Shown: positions 47,478-56,522, counted from the first letter of the stretch. The stretch: DNA of 64,000 nucleotides from Rhizobium sp. Root1334 (GCF_001426665.1 NZ_LMEY01000023.1:643268-707267), one strand, 5' to 3'. Numbers and translations: made by a program. The notes: generated by a model not told the origin, from the letters alone.

Positions 47478-47843
47478 ATGAAACGTTTGCTGATTGCGCT
47501 GGTCGCAAGCTCCTTCCTGACGGCGCCCCTGACGGCGCAGACGGCTTTTGCCCAGCCGGCCCGGCCGTTCGAAGTTGCTCAGGTGAAGGAGCGTCATGTC
47601 GAGAAACGCGTTTACCGGCATGGCAATACCAGGATCGTCGAAAAGAATGTAGTCGTTAAGAAGCGCTGGGCACGCGGCCACCGCCTGTCGCCCTCCGAGC
47701 GCCGCCGCATCGCCGCTGTCAATGACTATCGCCGCTATAAGCTGCGCGCGCCGCCACGCGGCCAACAATGGGTTCGCGTCGATAACGACTTCCTGCTGAT
47801 CAGCGTCGCCACCGGCGTCATCGTCAACATGGCGACGCGTTGA
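47478..47843 (+). CDS. RcnB-family periplasmic protein
   Basis: 121 residues: signal peptide about residues 1-25 (KRLLIALVASSFLTAPLTAQTAFAQ), a very basic middle (VEKNVVVKKRWARGHRL) and the C-terminal RcnB motif LRAPPRGQQWVRVDNDFLLISVATGVI. In enterobacteria RcnB affects Ni/Co homeostasis, but most rhizobial paralogues are uncharacterised. ATG 47478 is chosen because it starts the signal peptide. Isolated gene. Confidence 0.85.
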   Translation: MKRLLIALVASSFLTAPLTAQTAFAQPARPFEVAQVKERHVEKRVYRHGNTRIVEKNVVVKKRWARGHRLSPSERRRIAAVNDYRRYKLRAPPRGQQWVRVDNDFLLISVATGVIVNMATR

Positions 47844-47880
47844 GACCGGAACAAGTGGGTGGGCGGCCTCCTGTGCCGCC

Positions 47881-49797
47881 TTACCGGAAGGGCGATGTGC
47901 GCGCGGGTTGCGCGGGCACATCGAAATGCTCAGGTGCAAGCTTCTGTCTGGCTCGGTCGGCCATCATTCCATAGGCCGTTTCCAGATGGCGGCAGAAACG
48001 TTCCGCGTCAAACAGCGGCGCCGTATAGCGGTTGGCTTCGATCGTCTGCTTCAGATGCGCAACCCGCGCTGGATCGTTCGATAGAGCAATGGCTTGGCCA
48101 ACGAACGTGTCGAAATCCGGGGCTGCAAGCTCACCAAGGCCGATCGCCGTCAGCAGGCTTTCCGATACGCGCGATGCAAAATTGCTTCCCTTGACCGTCA
48201 ACACCGGCAAGCCTGCCCAGAGTTGGTCGGATGTTGTCGTGTGGCCATTGTAGGGAAACGTGTCGAGACCAAGGTCGGCGGCCTGCAGGCGGGCGATATG
48301 CGCCTCGTAGTTTGTCTTGGGTGCAAAGATGATGCGATCCGCTTCCACGCCGCGGCTTTTAATGGCGGACAGGAAGTTACCGCGGGCGACGTCTCCGTCG
48401 ATCATCACCCAGAGAACCGTATTGCCGGTGCCGCGCAGGATCTCTGCCCAGCAATCGAGCGTCGGTAGCGAGACCTTGCGGGCGGCATTGAACGCCGCCA
48501 GGACGAAGCGATCGTCAGGCAACCCCAGATCTGCGCGGCTGCGCGCTGGTGGGCGGGCGCGGTAAACCGGGTCGTTCGGCTGGTAGGTTTCGGGCAGCCG
48601 GCAGAATTTCTCGTGATAATGCGGCTTCGAACTGTTCGGCAGAACGATGGCGTCGCCGATCACATAATCGCATTCGATGTTGACTGTACTTCCGGGGAAA
48701 CCGAGCCAAGCCACCTGGACCGGCGCGACCATATGGTTCAGGATCTTCGAGCGCGATCCTGCCGTATGGCCCTTGAGATCGACCAGGATGTCCGTCTGCC
48801 GGGCCTTTATCGCGTCGGCGGCCTCAGCGTCGGAAAGCGCCTGAATTTGGACGATCTTCCCCCATTTTTCGCGGTTTCCACCGTCGAAGCCGATAAATCT
48901 CTCCGGCGTGTAACAGTAGAGTGTTACGTCGAACCGGTCTCTGTCATGTGCCTCCAACACGCTTTGGAACAACCGCATGGTGGCGTGGTCGTCCCACAGA
49001 TCGCTGGAAAGGTAACCGATCCGGAGCCTGTCGCCCCACACATGCGGGCGCGACTTCCTTTGCCGGCTTGCCGTGGGTGAGGGGAGTTGCGAAACGCCTG
49101 GATTGTTCGTCGCCAGCCGGTTCAGCCGTTCGACGCCGCAGTGCAACAGATTCGAATAGCCGGTTTCGCCGGCGAGAGTTTCCATTCTACCGGCAGCGAT
49201 CTCGGCGGCAAGCCAGCGCTCGATCTGCTCGATCGCTGCGTAATCGCAAAAATCCCGTGCCACGGACAAATATTTGAGCTGCGCATAAGGGTCGTCCGGA
49301 TGGAGCGCTGCGATCTTGCGGAACAGCGTCAAGCTGACCGGATTGCGATCGTCGGACGCGAAAATGTCGCCGGCGAGATTGAGGTGATCCGGGTCATCGC
49401 TTTCCACCAGTGTATTTTTGACGAGGTCGACGAGAGCGTTATCGCCGGTGCGCAGCAGCGAACGGGCGAGGATATAGGCAAGCTCGGGATCGTTGGGCAG
49501 CGATTTGAGAAGTTTTATGCCGATGAGCTGGGTACGGTCATCGTCGCCGGTCGCGAAATAAAGTCCGCAGGCGCGCCGCAGAAGAATGGGTGCGTCAGAG
49601 CCGGCATGCTGCGCCGCCTGTTCAAACGCTTCCGCTGCCTCAGCGGTGAAACCGAGTTTTTCCAGCACTTTCGCGAGTAGCAGCGTTACCTCAGCCGCTT
49701 CTTCGCTCTCGCCAAGCATCCCGTTGAGGATTGTCAGTGCTTCGATATATTGGTTCTGTTCGAATGCCGCTGCCGCCGCGGCAATTCCTTGTCCACT
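47881..49797 (-). CDS. TPR-containing GT41-type glycosyltransferase (OGT/SPINDLY-like)
   Basis: About 638 residues. The N-terminal half consists of TPR-like helix pairs (IEALTILNGMLGES, VTLLLAKVLEKLGFTAEAAEAFEQAA, and more); the C-terminal half is the O-GlcNAc-transferase-like GT41 domain with RLRIGYLSSDLWDDH, DILVDLKGHTAGSR, QVAWLGFPGSTVN, CDYVIGD and DTFPYNGHTTTSDQLWAGLPV. It probably adds a sugar to a protein; the acceptor is unknown. ATG 49797 follows GGAGCAGG; ATG 49827 would add ten residues. Converges with the RcnB-like gene. Confidence 0.92.
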   Translation of the reverse strand, partial: SGQGIAAAAAAFEQNQYIEALTILNGMLGESEEAAEVTLLLAKVLEKLGFTAEAAEAFEQAAQHAGSDAPILLRRACGLYFATGDDDRTQLIGIKLLKSLPNDPELAYILARSLLRTGDNALVDLVKNTLVESDDPDHLNLAGDIFASDDRNPVSLTLFRKIAALHPDDPYAQLKYLSVARDFCDYAAIEQIERWLAAEIAAGRMETLAGETGYSNLLHCGVERLNRLATNNPGVSQLPSPTASRQRKSRPHVWGDRLRIGYLSSDLWDDHATMRLFQSVLEAHDRDRFDVTLYCYTPERFIGFDGGNREKWGKIVQIQALSDAEAADAIKARQTDILVDLKGHTAGSRSKILNHMVAPVQVAWLGFPGSTVNIECDYVIGDAIVLPNSSKPHYHEKFCRLPETYQPNDPVYRARPPARSRADLGLPDDRFVLAAFNAARKVSLPTLDCWAEILRGTGNTVLWVMIDGDVARGNFLSAIKSRGVEADRIIFAPKTNYEAHIARLQAADLGLDTFPYNGHTTTSDQLWAGLPVLTVKGSNFASRVSESLLTAIGLGELAAPDFDTFVGQAIALSNDPARVAHLKQTIEANRYTAPLFDAERFCRHLETAYGMMADRARQKLAPEHFDVPAQPARTSPFR

Positions 49798-49905
49798 CAT
49801 ACTGATGCCTGCTCCGGGCTGTGCCATTTAGAGATTCCAGCGGGAATGTGCCCTGCTTTGCTTGCGCGAGGCAGGGCGTCACGCCGGCTTGCCGCGGCGG
49901 GATCA

Positions 49906-51111
49906 TCAGGCACTCCGCTGGCTCCACTCCGTAAACGGGTCCGGCAAGGCCCGCCAGCGGTCCGGGGTAAATGCCTTGGCATCGACCAGACACTCGTCGA
50001 GTTCCGCTTCCAACGTTGCCTGATCCATTGGATCGGCACCGATAAAAACGATCTCCTGGCGGCGGTCGCCCCAGACAGGATCGAGATAGGGTTTCATCAT
50101 CGCCAGGAAACCCGGATCATCCGGCCATTGGGTTTTCGGAACCGCCGACCACCACAGTCCCATTTTCGCGGTGCGCACCATCGGTCCGGCCTGGCTGAGT
50201 TCGCCTGCGTGATGCGGGCGTGTTGCCAGCCAGAAGAAACCCTTCGCCCGTACAACGCCCGGCCATGGCCGGTGGACGAAATCGTGAAACCGCGCTGGAT
50301 CGAACGGCCTCTTCGCCCGGTAGACGAAGGAGCGGATGCCATATTCCTCGGTTTCCGGAATGTGGTCCTTGAAGCCGTGCAGTTCCTTGTACCAGAGCGG
50401 ATGCTGTTCAGCTTTCAGCATATCGAACAGGCCGGTGCCGAGAACGTCGCGCAGCGCCACCTTGCCGAAATCGGTCTCGATCAGCCGCGCGTCGGCATTC
50501 AGCCCGGCAATGATTTTTCGTGCGGCATCGCGCTGCTCGGGTGTTGCGCTGCCCGTCTTGTTGAGAATGACGACATCGGCAAATTCGATCTGCTCGACCA
50601 GCAGATCAACAAGCGTGCGGTTATCATTGTCTCCGGCCGTATCGCCGCGATCGGCCAGAAAGTCGGCGGAGGAATAATCCCCGAGCAAGCTCACGGCATC
50701 GACCACCGTTACCATCGTATCGAGCCGTGCAACGTCCGCGAGGCTGTTGCCGTCTTCGTTGCGGAATTCAAACGTGGTGGCGACGGGCAGGGGTTCGGCA
50801 ATGCCTGTCGATTCGATCAGCAGATAGTCGAACCTGTCCTGTTCCGCGAGCTTGCGGACTTCGTTGAGCAGATCGTCGCGTAGGGTGCAGCAGATGCAGC
50901 CGTTGGTCATCTCGACCAGCTGCTCCTCCGTACGCGAAAGATTGGCGCCGCCGTCGCGCACCAGCGCCGCGTCGATATTGACCTCGCTCATGTCGTTGAC
51001 GATGACCGCGACCCGCAGCCCGTCTCGATTGTTGAGGATGTGGTTGAGCACCGTGGTCTTTCCGGCGCCAAGGAATCCGGAGAGGACGGTGACCGGTAGC
51101 TTGTCGGGCAT
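49906..51111 (-). CDS. zigA: Zinc-associated COG0523 GTPase (ZigA-like)
   Basis: CobW-family P-loop GTPase of 401 residues. Walker [10 protein letters not shown] (12-20), the CxCC metal site Cys72-x-Cys74-Cys75 (NGCICCT), [12 protein letters not shown] where family members usually have NKxD, and a CobW_C domain. A Zur-box-like repeat 13 bp upstream of its start and the znu genes next door point to zinc supply under limitation, not cobalt. Its client protein is unknown. Confidence 0.9.
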   Translation of the reverse strand: MPDKLPVTVLSGFLGAGKTTVLNHILNNRDGLRVAVIVNDMSEVNIDAALVRDGGANLSRTEEQLVEMTNGCICCTLRDDLLNEVRKLAEQDRFDYLLIESTGIAEPLPVATTFEFRNEDGNSLADVARLDTMVTVVDAVSLLGDYSSADFLADRGDTAGDNDNRTLVDLLVEQIEFADVVILNKTGSATPEQRDAARKIIAGLNADARLIETDFGKVALRDVLGTGLFDMLKAEQHPLWYKELHGFKDHIPETEEYGIRSFVYRAKRPFDPARFHDFVHRPWPGVVRAKGFFWLATRPHHAGELSQAGPMVRTAKMGLWWSAVPKTQWPDDPGFLAMMKPYLDPVWGDRRQEIVFIGADPMDQATLEAELDECLVDAKAFTPDRWRALPDPFTEWSQRSA

Positions 51112-51123
51112 GTTTTTATCCTT

Positions 51124-51142
51124 AATGTTATATTATTACATT
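51124..51142. promoter_or_regulatory. Zur-box candidate upstream of zigA
   Basis: AATGTTATATTATTACATT, a 19-bp inverted repeat with one mismatched pair, 13 bp before the zigA ATG. Similar to the boxes at 52212-52228 and 52235-52249. Confidence 0.75.
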
Positions 51143-51152
51143 TGATGATCTA

Positions 51153-51179
51153 AAAAAGCGGACCATTGGCCCGCTTTTT
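51153..51179 (-). terminator. Terminator between znuA and zigA
   Basis: AAAAAGCGG (51153-51161) pairs with CCGCTTTTT (51171-51179); on the minus strand it ends in a T-run just past the znuA stop, so znuA is monocistronic and zigA has its own promoter. Confidence 0.8.
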
Positions 51180-51199
51180 CAAAGTCTTGGGAGGACGTC

Positions 51200-52186
51200 C
51201 TAGCTGCCGTTGGAAAGGCATGTCTTCAGCGATACGCCAATACCCTCCATCAGCTGGAAATAGAGGTCGGGTCCTGCTTCAAGTGTCGCCGCCTCCGGGT
51301 CCAGCGTGCCGGATTTGGCCGATGTGCCTTCGAGCACGACATTGACCAGCTTGGGCTCGAACTGCGGTTCGGCAAAAACGCAGGTGGCGCCGAGTTCGAC
51401 GATCTTTTCATGGATCTGCTTCAGCCGCGCGGCGCCGGGCAGGGTTTCTGGGCTGACCGTGATCGATCCGGCCACTTTCACCTGATAGCGATGCTCGAAA
51501 TACTGGTAGGCGTCATGGAAAACGATGAAGGGCTTGTCCTTGATTGGTGCGACGGTCTCGGCAAGCGTTTTGTCCAGTGCGGCGAGGCGGGTGTTCAGCG
51601 CATCGAGATTGGTCTTGTAGGCGGCGGCATTGTCCGGGTCTGCCGCAGCCAGCGTCTTTTCGATTTCGACGGCCATCGCCGTGGCATTGGCCGGGTCGAG
51701 CCAGAGATGCAGGTCGAACTCACCCTCGTCGTGATGATGGCCGGCTTCACCATGGGCATGCCCCTCGGCACCTTCTTCGTGCTCGTCGCCGTGGTCATGG
51801 GCTTCAAAGGCGCCGCCTTCGCGGAATTTCAGTTTTTCAAGGCCGGGTGCATCGTCGAGCTCAACGAGCTTGGCCTTGCTGCCGAGCGATTCCAGTGGCT
51901 TTTCGAGAAAGGCTTCCAGCCCATGACCGACCCAGAAGACAACATTGGCCTTCTCCAGCGCCGAAGCGTTGGAGGGCTTCATGCTGTAGGTGTGTGGGGA
52001 AGCTGCTCCTTCAACGATCAACGCCGGTTCGCCAACGCCCTGCATGATCGAGGCGACCAGGGAGTGGATCGGCTTGATCGAGACGACGACATTGGGAACC
52101 TCGGCATGGGCGGCTCCGGCTGCCAGGAGTATCGTGGGGGCGAAAACGAGGGAGGATGTCAAAAGGAGGGAATTTTTCAGGCTCAT
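51200..52186 (-). CDS. znuA: Zinc ABC transporter binding protein ZnuA
   Basis: Cluster A-I metal-binding protein, 328 residues. Signal peptide about 1-28 (LLLTSSLVFAPTILLAAGAAHA), zinc ligand candidates His65 (SPHTY) and His160 (FDLHLW), and the flexible His-rich loop at about residues 130-160 (HDHGDEHEEGAEGHAHGEAG, then HHHDEG) characteristic of ZnuA. Divergent from znuCB, sharing the tandem Zur boxes at 52212-52249. Confidence 0.95.
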   Translation of the reverse strand: MSLKNSLLLTSSLVFAPTILLAAGAAHAEVPNVVVSIKPIHSLVASIMQGVGEPALIVEGAASPHTYSMKPSNASALEKANVVFWVGHGLEAFLEKPLESLGSKAKLVELDDAPGLEKLKFREGGAFEAHDHGDEHEEGAEGHAHGEAGHHHDEGEFDLHLWLDPANATAMAVEIEKTLAAADPDNAAAYKTNLDALNTRLAALDKTLAETVAPIKDKPFIVFHDAYQYFEHRYQVKVAGSITVSPETLPGAARLKQIHEKIVELGATCVFAEPQFEPKLVNVVLEGTSAKSGTLDPEAATLEAGPDLYFQLMEGIGVSLKTCLSNGS

Positions 52187-52211
52187 GCGGGAACTCCTGT
52201 CTTGTAAATCA

Positions 52212-52249
52212 ATGTAATGTTATTACATCAATTGCGTTATGCTATAACG
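52212..52249. promoter_or_regulatory. Tandem Zur boxes in the znuA/znuC divergent promoter
   Basis: Box 1 at 52212-52228: ATGTAAT-GTT-ATTACAT, 7-bp perfect arms with 3-bp spacer. Box 2 at 52235-52249: CGTTAT-GCT-ATAACG, 6-bp perfect arms with 3-bp spacer. The centres are 22 bp apart, about two helical turns. They lie in the 104-bp gap between the divergent genes, so one control site can serve both. Confidence 0.82.
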
Positions 52250-52290
52250 TGTGGCATAGCGGCTGGCAACACCCCATCCGGATTTTTTTG

Positions 52291-53208
52291 ATGCTGAATT
52301 TTCACAAGTCCGATCAGGCACCACTCGTCTCGCTCAACAATACCGGCATCCGCCGTAACGGCCGCTGGCTGGTGCGTGGGGTCGAATTTTCGATCCGCCG
52401 TGGTGAGATTGTCACGCTGATTGGCCCCAACGGTTCCGGCAAATCGACGACGGCGAAAGCTGCGATCGGCGTCTTGAAGCCGGATGAAGGCTGGGTCGAA
52501 AAAATGCCGGGTCTGAAGGTCGGTTATGTGCCGCAGAAGCTGGCGATCGACTGGACGCTGCCTTTGACCGTCGAGCGGCTGATGACGTTGACCGGACCGC
52601 TGAAGGGACGCGAAATCGAGGAGGCGCTGCAGTCGACCGGTATCGCCCATCTCGCCCGCGCCGAGGTGCAGCACCTGTCCGGCGGCGAATTCCAGCGTGC
52701 CTTGCTGGCCCGCGCCATCGCCCGCAAGCCGGATCTTCTGGTGCTGGACGAACCGGTGCAGGGCGTCGATTTTTCGGGCGAGATCGCGCTTTACGACCTG
52801 ATCAAGTCTATTCGCAACAGGACGGGCTGCGGTATCCTGCTGATCTCCCACGATCTGCATGTGGTGATGGCCGAGACCGATACGGTAATCTGCCTCAATG
52901 GCCATGTCTGCTGCCGCGGTACGCCGCAAGTGGTCAGTCAGAGCCCGGAATACCTGAAGCTGTTCGGCAGCCGCGCCGCAAAGTCGCTCGCCGTTTATAG
53001 CCACGATCACGATCATACTCATCTTCCGGACGGCCGCGTGCTGCATACCGATGGCAGCATCACCGAACATTGCCATCCCGATGACGGTCACCATCATGGC
53101 GATCATGCGCATGGCGATGCTCATGAGCACGTGCATGGCCCAGACTGCGGCTGTGGCTATAAGAGCCGCCTGCAGGGATACGATACCAAGGAGAACGGCC
53201 GTGTTTGA
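52291..53208 (+). CDS. znuC: Zinc ABC transporter ATPase ZnuC with His-rich tail
   Basis: 305 residues. Walker A GPNGSGKST (about residues 45-53), signature LSGGEFQRALLARAI, Walker B LLVLDEPVQGVD, H-loop SHDLH. After the ATPase core, residues about 231-290 form a His-rich tail (HDHDHTHLPDGR ... HHHGDHAHGDAHEHVHGPD) likely to bind zinc. ATG 52291 begins after the Zur boxes; the longer open frame to 52156 would overlap znuA and is rejected. The stop overlaps znuB. Confidence 0.94.
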   Translation: MLNFHKSDQAPLVSLNNTGIRRNGRWLVRGVEFSIRRGEIVTLIGPNGSGKSTTAKAAIGVLKPDEGWVEKMPGLKVGYVPQKLAIDWTLPLTVERLMTLTGPLKGREIEEALQSTGIAHLARAEVQHLSGGEFQRALLARAIARKPDLLVLDEPVQGVDFSGEIALYDLIKSIRNRTGCGILLISHDLHVVMAETDTVICLNGHVCCRGTPQVVSQSPEYLKLFGSRAAKSLAVYSHDHDHTHLPDGRVLHTDGSITEHCHPDDGHHHGDHAHGDAHEHVHGPDCGCGYKSRLQGYDTKENGRV

Positions 53209-54034
53209 TGATTTCTTCACCCGCGCGCTCATTGCCGGTATAGGACTTGCAATCACCGTCGGCCCGCTCGGCTGCTTCGTCATCTGGCGGCGCATGGCCT
53301 ATTTCGGCGATACGATGGCCCATTCGGCGCTGCTCGGCGTGGCGCTATCGCTGCTGCTTGATCTCAATTTGATGCTCAGCGTCTTCATCGTTGCCGCCGC
53401 CGTGTCGCTGCTCCTCCTGCTGCTTCAGAAGCGTGGCGCGCTGTCGACCGATGCGCTGCTCGGCATTCTCTCGCATTCGGCGCTGTCGATTGGCCTCGTC
53501 ATGGTCGCTTTCATGACCTGGGTGCGGATCGATCTGGTTGGCTTCCTGTTTGGCGATATTCTTGCGGTGTCGGAGGCCGATATCGATCTGGTCTGGGGTG
53601 GTGGCATTCTCGTTCTGGCCGCCATCGTCTATCTCTGGCGGCCGCTGCTTGCCTCCACCGTCAATCCGGAACTGGCCGAGGCAGAAGGTTTGCAGCCGGA
53701 GCGGGCGCGGCTCTATTTCATGCTTTTGATGGCGCTTGTCATCGCGATCGCCATGAAGATCGTCGGCATCCTCCTGATCACGTCGTTGCTGATCATTCCG
53801 GCAGCCACCGCCCGGCGGTTTGCGACGTCACCCGAAATCATGGCGGTGCTCGCCTCGGTCATCGGCGCGCTTGCGGTTACCGGTGGGCTGTTCGGCTCGC
53901 TGCATTTCGATACACCGTCCGGCCCATCAATCGTGGTTGCGGCGATGGGGCTTTTCGTGCTCAGTCTGCTGCCGTTCGGCCGCAACAAAAACGCTGAGAC
54001 GGCGATACATTCGACGCATGGAGGACATCACTGA
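53201..54034 (+). CDS. znuB: Zinc ABC transporter permease ZnuB
   Basis: 277 residues with about eight to nine membrane segments; family segments RMAYFGDTMAHSALLGVALS, GILSHSALSIGLVM and ITSLLIIPAATARRF. GTG 53201 follows AAGGAGAA and overlaps the znuC stop. Its stop shares a base with the zur ATG (TGATG), so znuC-znuB-zur are translationally coupled. Confidence 0.95.
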   Translation: MFDDFFTRALIAGIGLAITVGPLGCFVIWRRMAYFGDTMAHSALLGVALSLLLDLNLMLSVFIVAAAVSLLLLLLQKRGALSTDALLGILSHSALSIGLVMVAFMTWVRIDLVGFLFGDILAVSEADIDLVWGGGILVLAAIVYLWRPLLASTVNPELAEAEGLQPERARLYFMLLMALVIAIAMKIVGILLITSLLIIPAATARRFATSPEIMAVLASVIGALAVTGGLFGSLHFDTPSGPSIVVAAMGLFVLSLLPFGRNKNAETAIHSTHGGHH

Positions 54035-54438
54035 TGGCGGCACAACAGCTTACAAAGAACCAGTCGCTGGTCCTCGACGCACTCCATCATGCCGATGGCC
54101 CGCTCAGCGCCTACACGATCCTCGATAAGCTGCGTGATCACGGGTTTCGTGCGCCGCTGCAGGTCTACCGGGCGCTCGACAAGCTGTTGGAATTCGGCCT
54201 GATCCACCGGCTCGAAAGCATGAATTCCTTCGTCGCCTGCGCCCATCCGGATCATCAACATCACCATGATCATGGGGTCACTGCCTTTGCCATCTGCGAG
54301 GATTGCGGGCAGGTGACCGAGATGCACGACGAAGCCATGGAAGAGCGGCTGACGGTTCTGGCTGGAAAGCAGCATTTCAAGACCGAGAAGACCACGATCG
54401 AAATCCGCGGTCACTGCCAGAACTGCACCGCTGAATAA
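54034..54438 (+). CDS. zur: Zinc uptake regulator Zur (Fur family)
   Basis: 134 residues, Fur fold: N-terminal winged helix (LVLDALHHADGPLSAYTILDKL, VYRALDKLLEFGLIHRLES) and a C-terminal metal domain with the structural-zinc pairs CEDC and CQNC and a His-rich HPDHQHHHDHG. As the last gene of znuCB-zur it would repress its own operon when zinc is sufficient, acting at the boxes described here. Confidence 0.95.
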   Translation: MAAQQLTKNQSLVLDALHHADGPLSAYTILDKLRDHGFRAPLQVYRALDKLLEFGLIHRLESMNSFVACAHPDHQHHHDHGVTAFAICEDCGQVTEMHDEAMEERLTVLAGKQHFKTEKTTIEIRGHCQNCTAE

Positions 54439-54447
54439 GAGCACGAT

Positions 54448-54485
54448 TGTTTGAACCGGGTTCCGCACAGAACCCGGTTCAAACA
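54448..54485 (+). terminator. Terminator hairpin after zur
   Basis: A 16-bp perfect stem (54448-54463, ending AACCGGGTTC, with 54470-54485), loop CGCACA. There is no strong T-run; it lies between convergent genes. Confidence 0.7.
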
Positions 54486-54505
54486 CAGCGCAATTCCGGC
54501 GCCAC

Positions 54506-55036
54506 CTATTCGATGACGGAAAGGCTGGTTGCAAACAACTGCCATTTTTTGACGTAGCCATCAGCCGATTTCCGCAGTCCGGCGACAGCGGCATCGTCCA
54601 TCAGCCGGATGGCTTTCGCCGGCGCCCCGACGATCAGCGAATTGTCCGGAAAGACCTTGCCTTCCGTCACCAGTGCGTTGGCGCCGACCAGGCAGTTGTT
54701 CCCGATGACGACGCCGTTCAGCACCGTTGCTCCCATGCCAATGAGCGAGTTGTCGCCGATGGTGCAGCCATGCACGATGGCGCGGTGGCCGATTGTGCAG
54801 CCTTCGCCGATAGTCACGGGCAGTCCCGGATCGACGTGAATGACCACGCCCTCCTGGATATTGGTGCGGGCGCCGATGCGGATCGGTTCGTTGTCACCGC
54901 GCAGCACCGCGCCGAACCAGACGCCGACATCGTCGCCCAGTTCGACTTGACCGATGACGTGCGCATCAGGCGCAACCCAATAGCGATCTTCCGGCGGCAC
55001 AGCGGGCCGGGTGGCCCCAAGAGCATAAAGCGGCAT
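54506..55036 (-). CDS. Gamma-class carbonic anhydrase-like protein
   Basis: Left-handed beta-helix of 176 residues made of hexapeptide repeats (VIGQVELGDDVGVWFGAVLR ... GATVLNGVVIGNNCLVGANA). Zinc-ligand-type histidines are seen in VVIHVD, and in IGHRAIVHG. Similar to YrdA/CaiE proteins, whose anhydrase activity is often untested. Start ATG 55036 follows AAGGGGGAA. It lies 9 bp after the FAH-family gene, so co-transcribed with it. Confidence 0.9.
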   Translation of the reverse strand: MPLYALGATRPAVPPEDRYWVAPDAHVIGQVELGDDVGVWFGAVLRGDNEPIRIGARTNIQEGVVIHVDPGLPVTIGEGCTIGHRAIVHGCTIGDNSLIGMGATVLNGVVIGNNCLVGANALVTEGKVFPDNSLIVGAPAKAIRLMDDAAVAGLRKSADGYVKKWQLFATSLSVIE

Positions 55037-55045
55037 GGTTCCCCC

Positions 55046-55729
55046 TTAAACGACCGCAACGGTCAGCGTCGCGACGCCATCGATGCCGCACGATACTGTG
55101 TCGCCTCGCGATACGGGACCGACGCCCGACGGGGTGCCCGTCATGATGATGTCGCCGGCGGCGAGCGTAAACAGTTTTGACAGTTCGGCGATGATCTCCG
55201 GTATTTTCCAGATCATCTGATTGAGATCGCCCTGTTGCTTGGTCTCGCCGTTGATTTTCAGCCAGATATTGCCATCGACGGGATGCCCGATCGCTTGCGC
55301 CGGCACAATCTGCGATACCGGCGCCGAATGTTCGAAGGCCTTTGCCGCAGCCCAGGGTTTGCCGGCCGCCTTTGCCTGCGCCTGCAGGTCGCGCCGGGTG
55401 AAATCGATGCCGACAGCGTAGCCGTAGACGCAGTCAAGCGCGTCTGCAGCCTCAATGGCATCACCACCATGCTTCAGTGCGATCACCAGCTCGACTTCGT
55501 GATGCACGTCGGATGTAAGAGGCGGGTAGGGGAACGCATTGCCATGGACAAGGTTGTCCGGATTCTTCTGGAAAAAGAAGGGTGGTTCCCGGTCCGGATC
55601 ATGCCCCATCTCGATGGCATGGGCGGCATAATTGCGCCCGACGCAATAGACGCGGCGGACCGGAAAGGTTTGCTCGGAATTCACCACCGGCAAAAGCACC
55701 GGCGCGGGAAGGGGGATTACAGTTGTCAT
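55046..55729 (-). CDS. Fumarylacetoacetate hydrolase-family protein
   Basis: 227 residues from ATG 55729. FAH fold: VYCVGRNYAAHAIEMG, FFFQKNP, the metal ligands in HHEVELVIAL, GYAVGIDFTRRDLQ, and TGTPSGVGPV near the C-terminus. Members include fumarylpyruvate hydrolases and oxaloacetate decarboxylases, so the substrate cannot be fixed. The upstream in-frame extension to 55771 lacks a ribosome binding site match; GGGG stretches precede 55729. Confidence 0.92.
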   Translation of the reverse strand: MTTVIPLPAPVLLPVVNSEQTFPVRRVYCVGRNYAAHAIEMGHDPDREPPFFFQKNPDNLVHGNAFPYPPLTSDVHHEVELVIALKHGGDAIEAADALDCVYGYAVGIDFTRRDLQAQAKAAGKPWAAAKAFEHSAPVSQIVPAQAIGHPVDGNIWLKINGETKQQGDLNQMIWKIPEIIAELSKLFTLAAGDIIMTGTPSGVGPVSRGDTVSCGIDGVATLTVAVV

Positions 55730-55797
55730 CGATATCCAGACATCCAAATTGCGAATGCTGGACGATAGCACCCCATAACCGGGTGGGGAAAGCGGCC

Positions 55798-56001
55798 TCA
55801 GCTGCAGACGTAAGCCTGAAGCTGGTCGCGTGTCAGAAACTGGCTGTCTGCCCGCGAATTGAATTCGGGGTGCGTGTATTCGAGGCTGGGGACGTCCGGA
55901 AGTTCGAGTGCTTGACGTACGGTCATGATGCCAACGTCGCGACGGTCGCTGCCACGCTTCAGACTGACTTCAACGATGCGGTATAGATTTTCCTCTACCA
56001 T
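55798..56001 (-). CDS. Small conserved-looking hypothetical protein
   Basis: 67 residues, no recognised family: VEENLYRIVEVSLKRGSD at the N-terminus, then EYTHPEFNSRADSQFLTRDQ. Good ribosome binding site (ACGGGAGAGA) before ATG 56001. It could be a rhizobial small cytoplasmic protein; no function is proposed. Confidence 0.6.
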   Translation of the reverse strand: MVEENLYRIVEVSLKRGSDRRDVGIMTVRQALELPDVPSLEYTHPEFNSRADSQFLTRDQLQAYVCS

Positions 56002-56273
56002 GTGTTCTCTCCCGTCTCTTTATTTTTTTGATTCTGGGCTGCAGTAGCTACTCCGAAATTGGTTTTTATGAGGCACCTCAGCTATTAGCATGCCACACAT
56101 GAAGAAATCGCAACAGTGATTTTTTAGCAGTTGCTTTAATTTGTGCCGGAATGGAGCACCCTTCTTTTTTGACCTTTTGAACGCGTATTCGCATCTGGTT
56201 GTTTCAAGCATTTCCGAATTGGAACAATCGCTCTGCCTAGGTGTTGTGTTCGCGACAGCAAAAGGAGCCTGAG

Positions 56274-56522
56274 ATGGCGAACATCAAGAACTTGCGGACC
56301 GGTTTTACCGGCGAACTCAAAGAGACTGGCGGCGTAACCGCCAAGGCGAAACAGGCGGCGGCTTATGTCCGCGATGAGGCCTCGGCCGTGGCGCAGAGCG
56401 CTCAGGAGCATCCGTCCGCGACCAGCGCGGCCTTTCTTGTTTTCGGAGCGGCCGCTTTCGTTGCAGGCTATCTGATCGGCACCGCCTCCAGCGCCGAGTC
56501 TACACGAAGACGTTACTGGTAA
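56274..56522 (+). CDS. Small membrane-anchored protein (DUF883/ElaB-like layout)
   Basis: 82 residues with an Ala/Glu/Lys-rich N-terminal helix (TAKAKQAAAYVRDEASAVAQ) and one C-terminal hydrophobic segment (AAFLVFGAAAFVAGYLIG, about residues 53-70), the same layout as YqjD/ElaB ribosome-anchoring proteins; true homology is not established. Ribosome binding site AAAGGAG (56261-56267). The sRNA locus begins about 60 bp downstream. Confidence 0.75.
   Translation: MANIKNLRTGFTGELKETGGVTAKAKQAAAYVRDEASAVAQSAQEHPSATSAAFLVFGAAAFVAGYLIGTASSAESTRRRYW

Noticed and set aside
49906..51111. Second copy of cobalamin CobW.
   Set aside because: The Zur-box-like repeat and znu neighbours indicate a zinc-associated COG0523 protein rather than a cobalt one.
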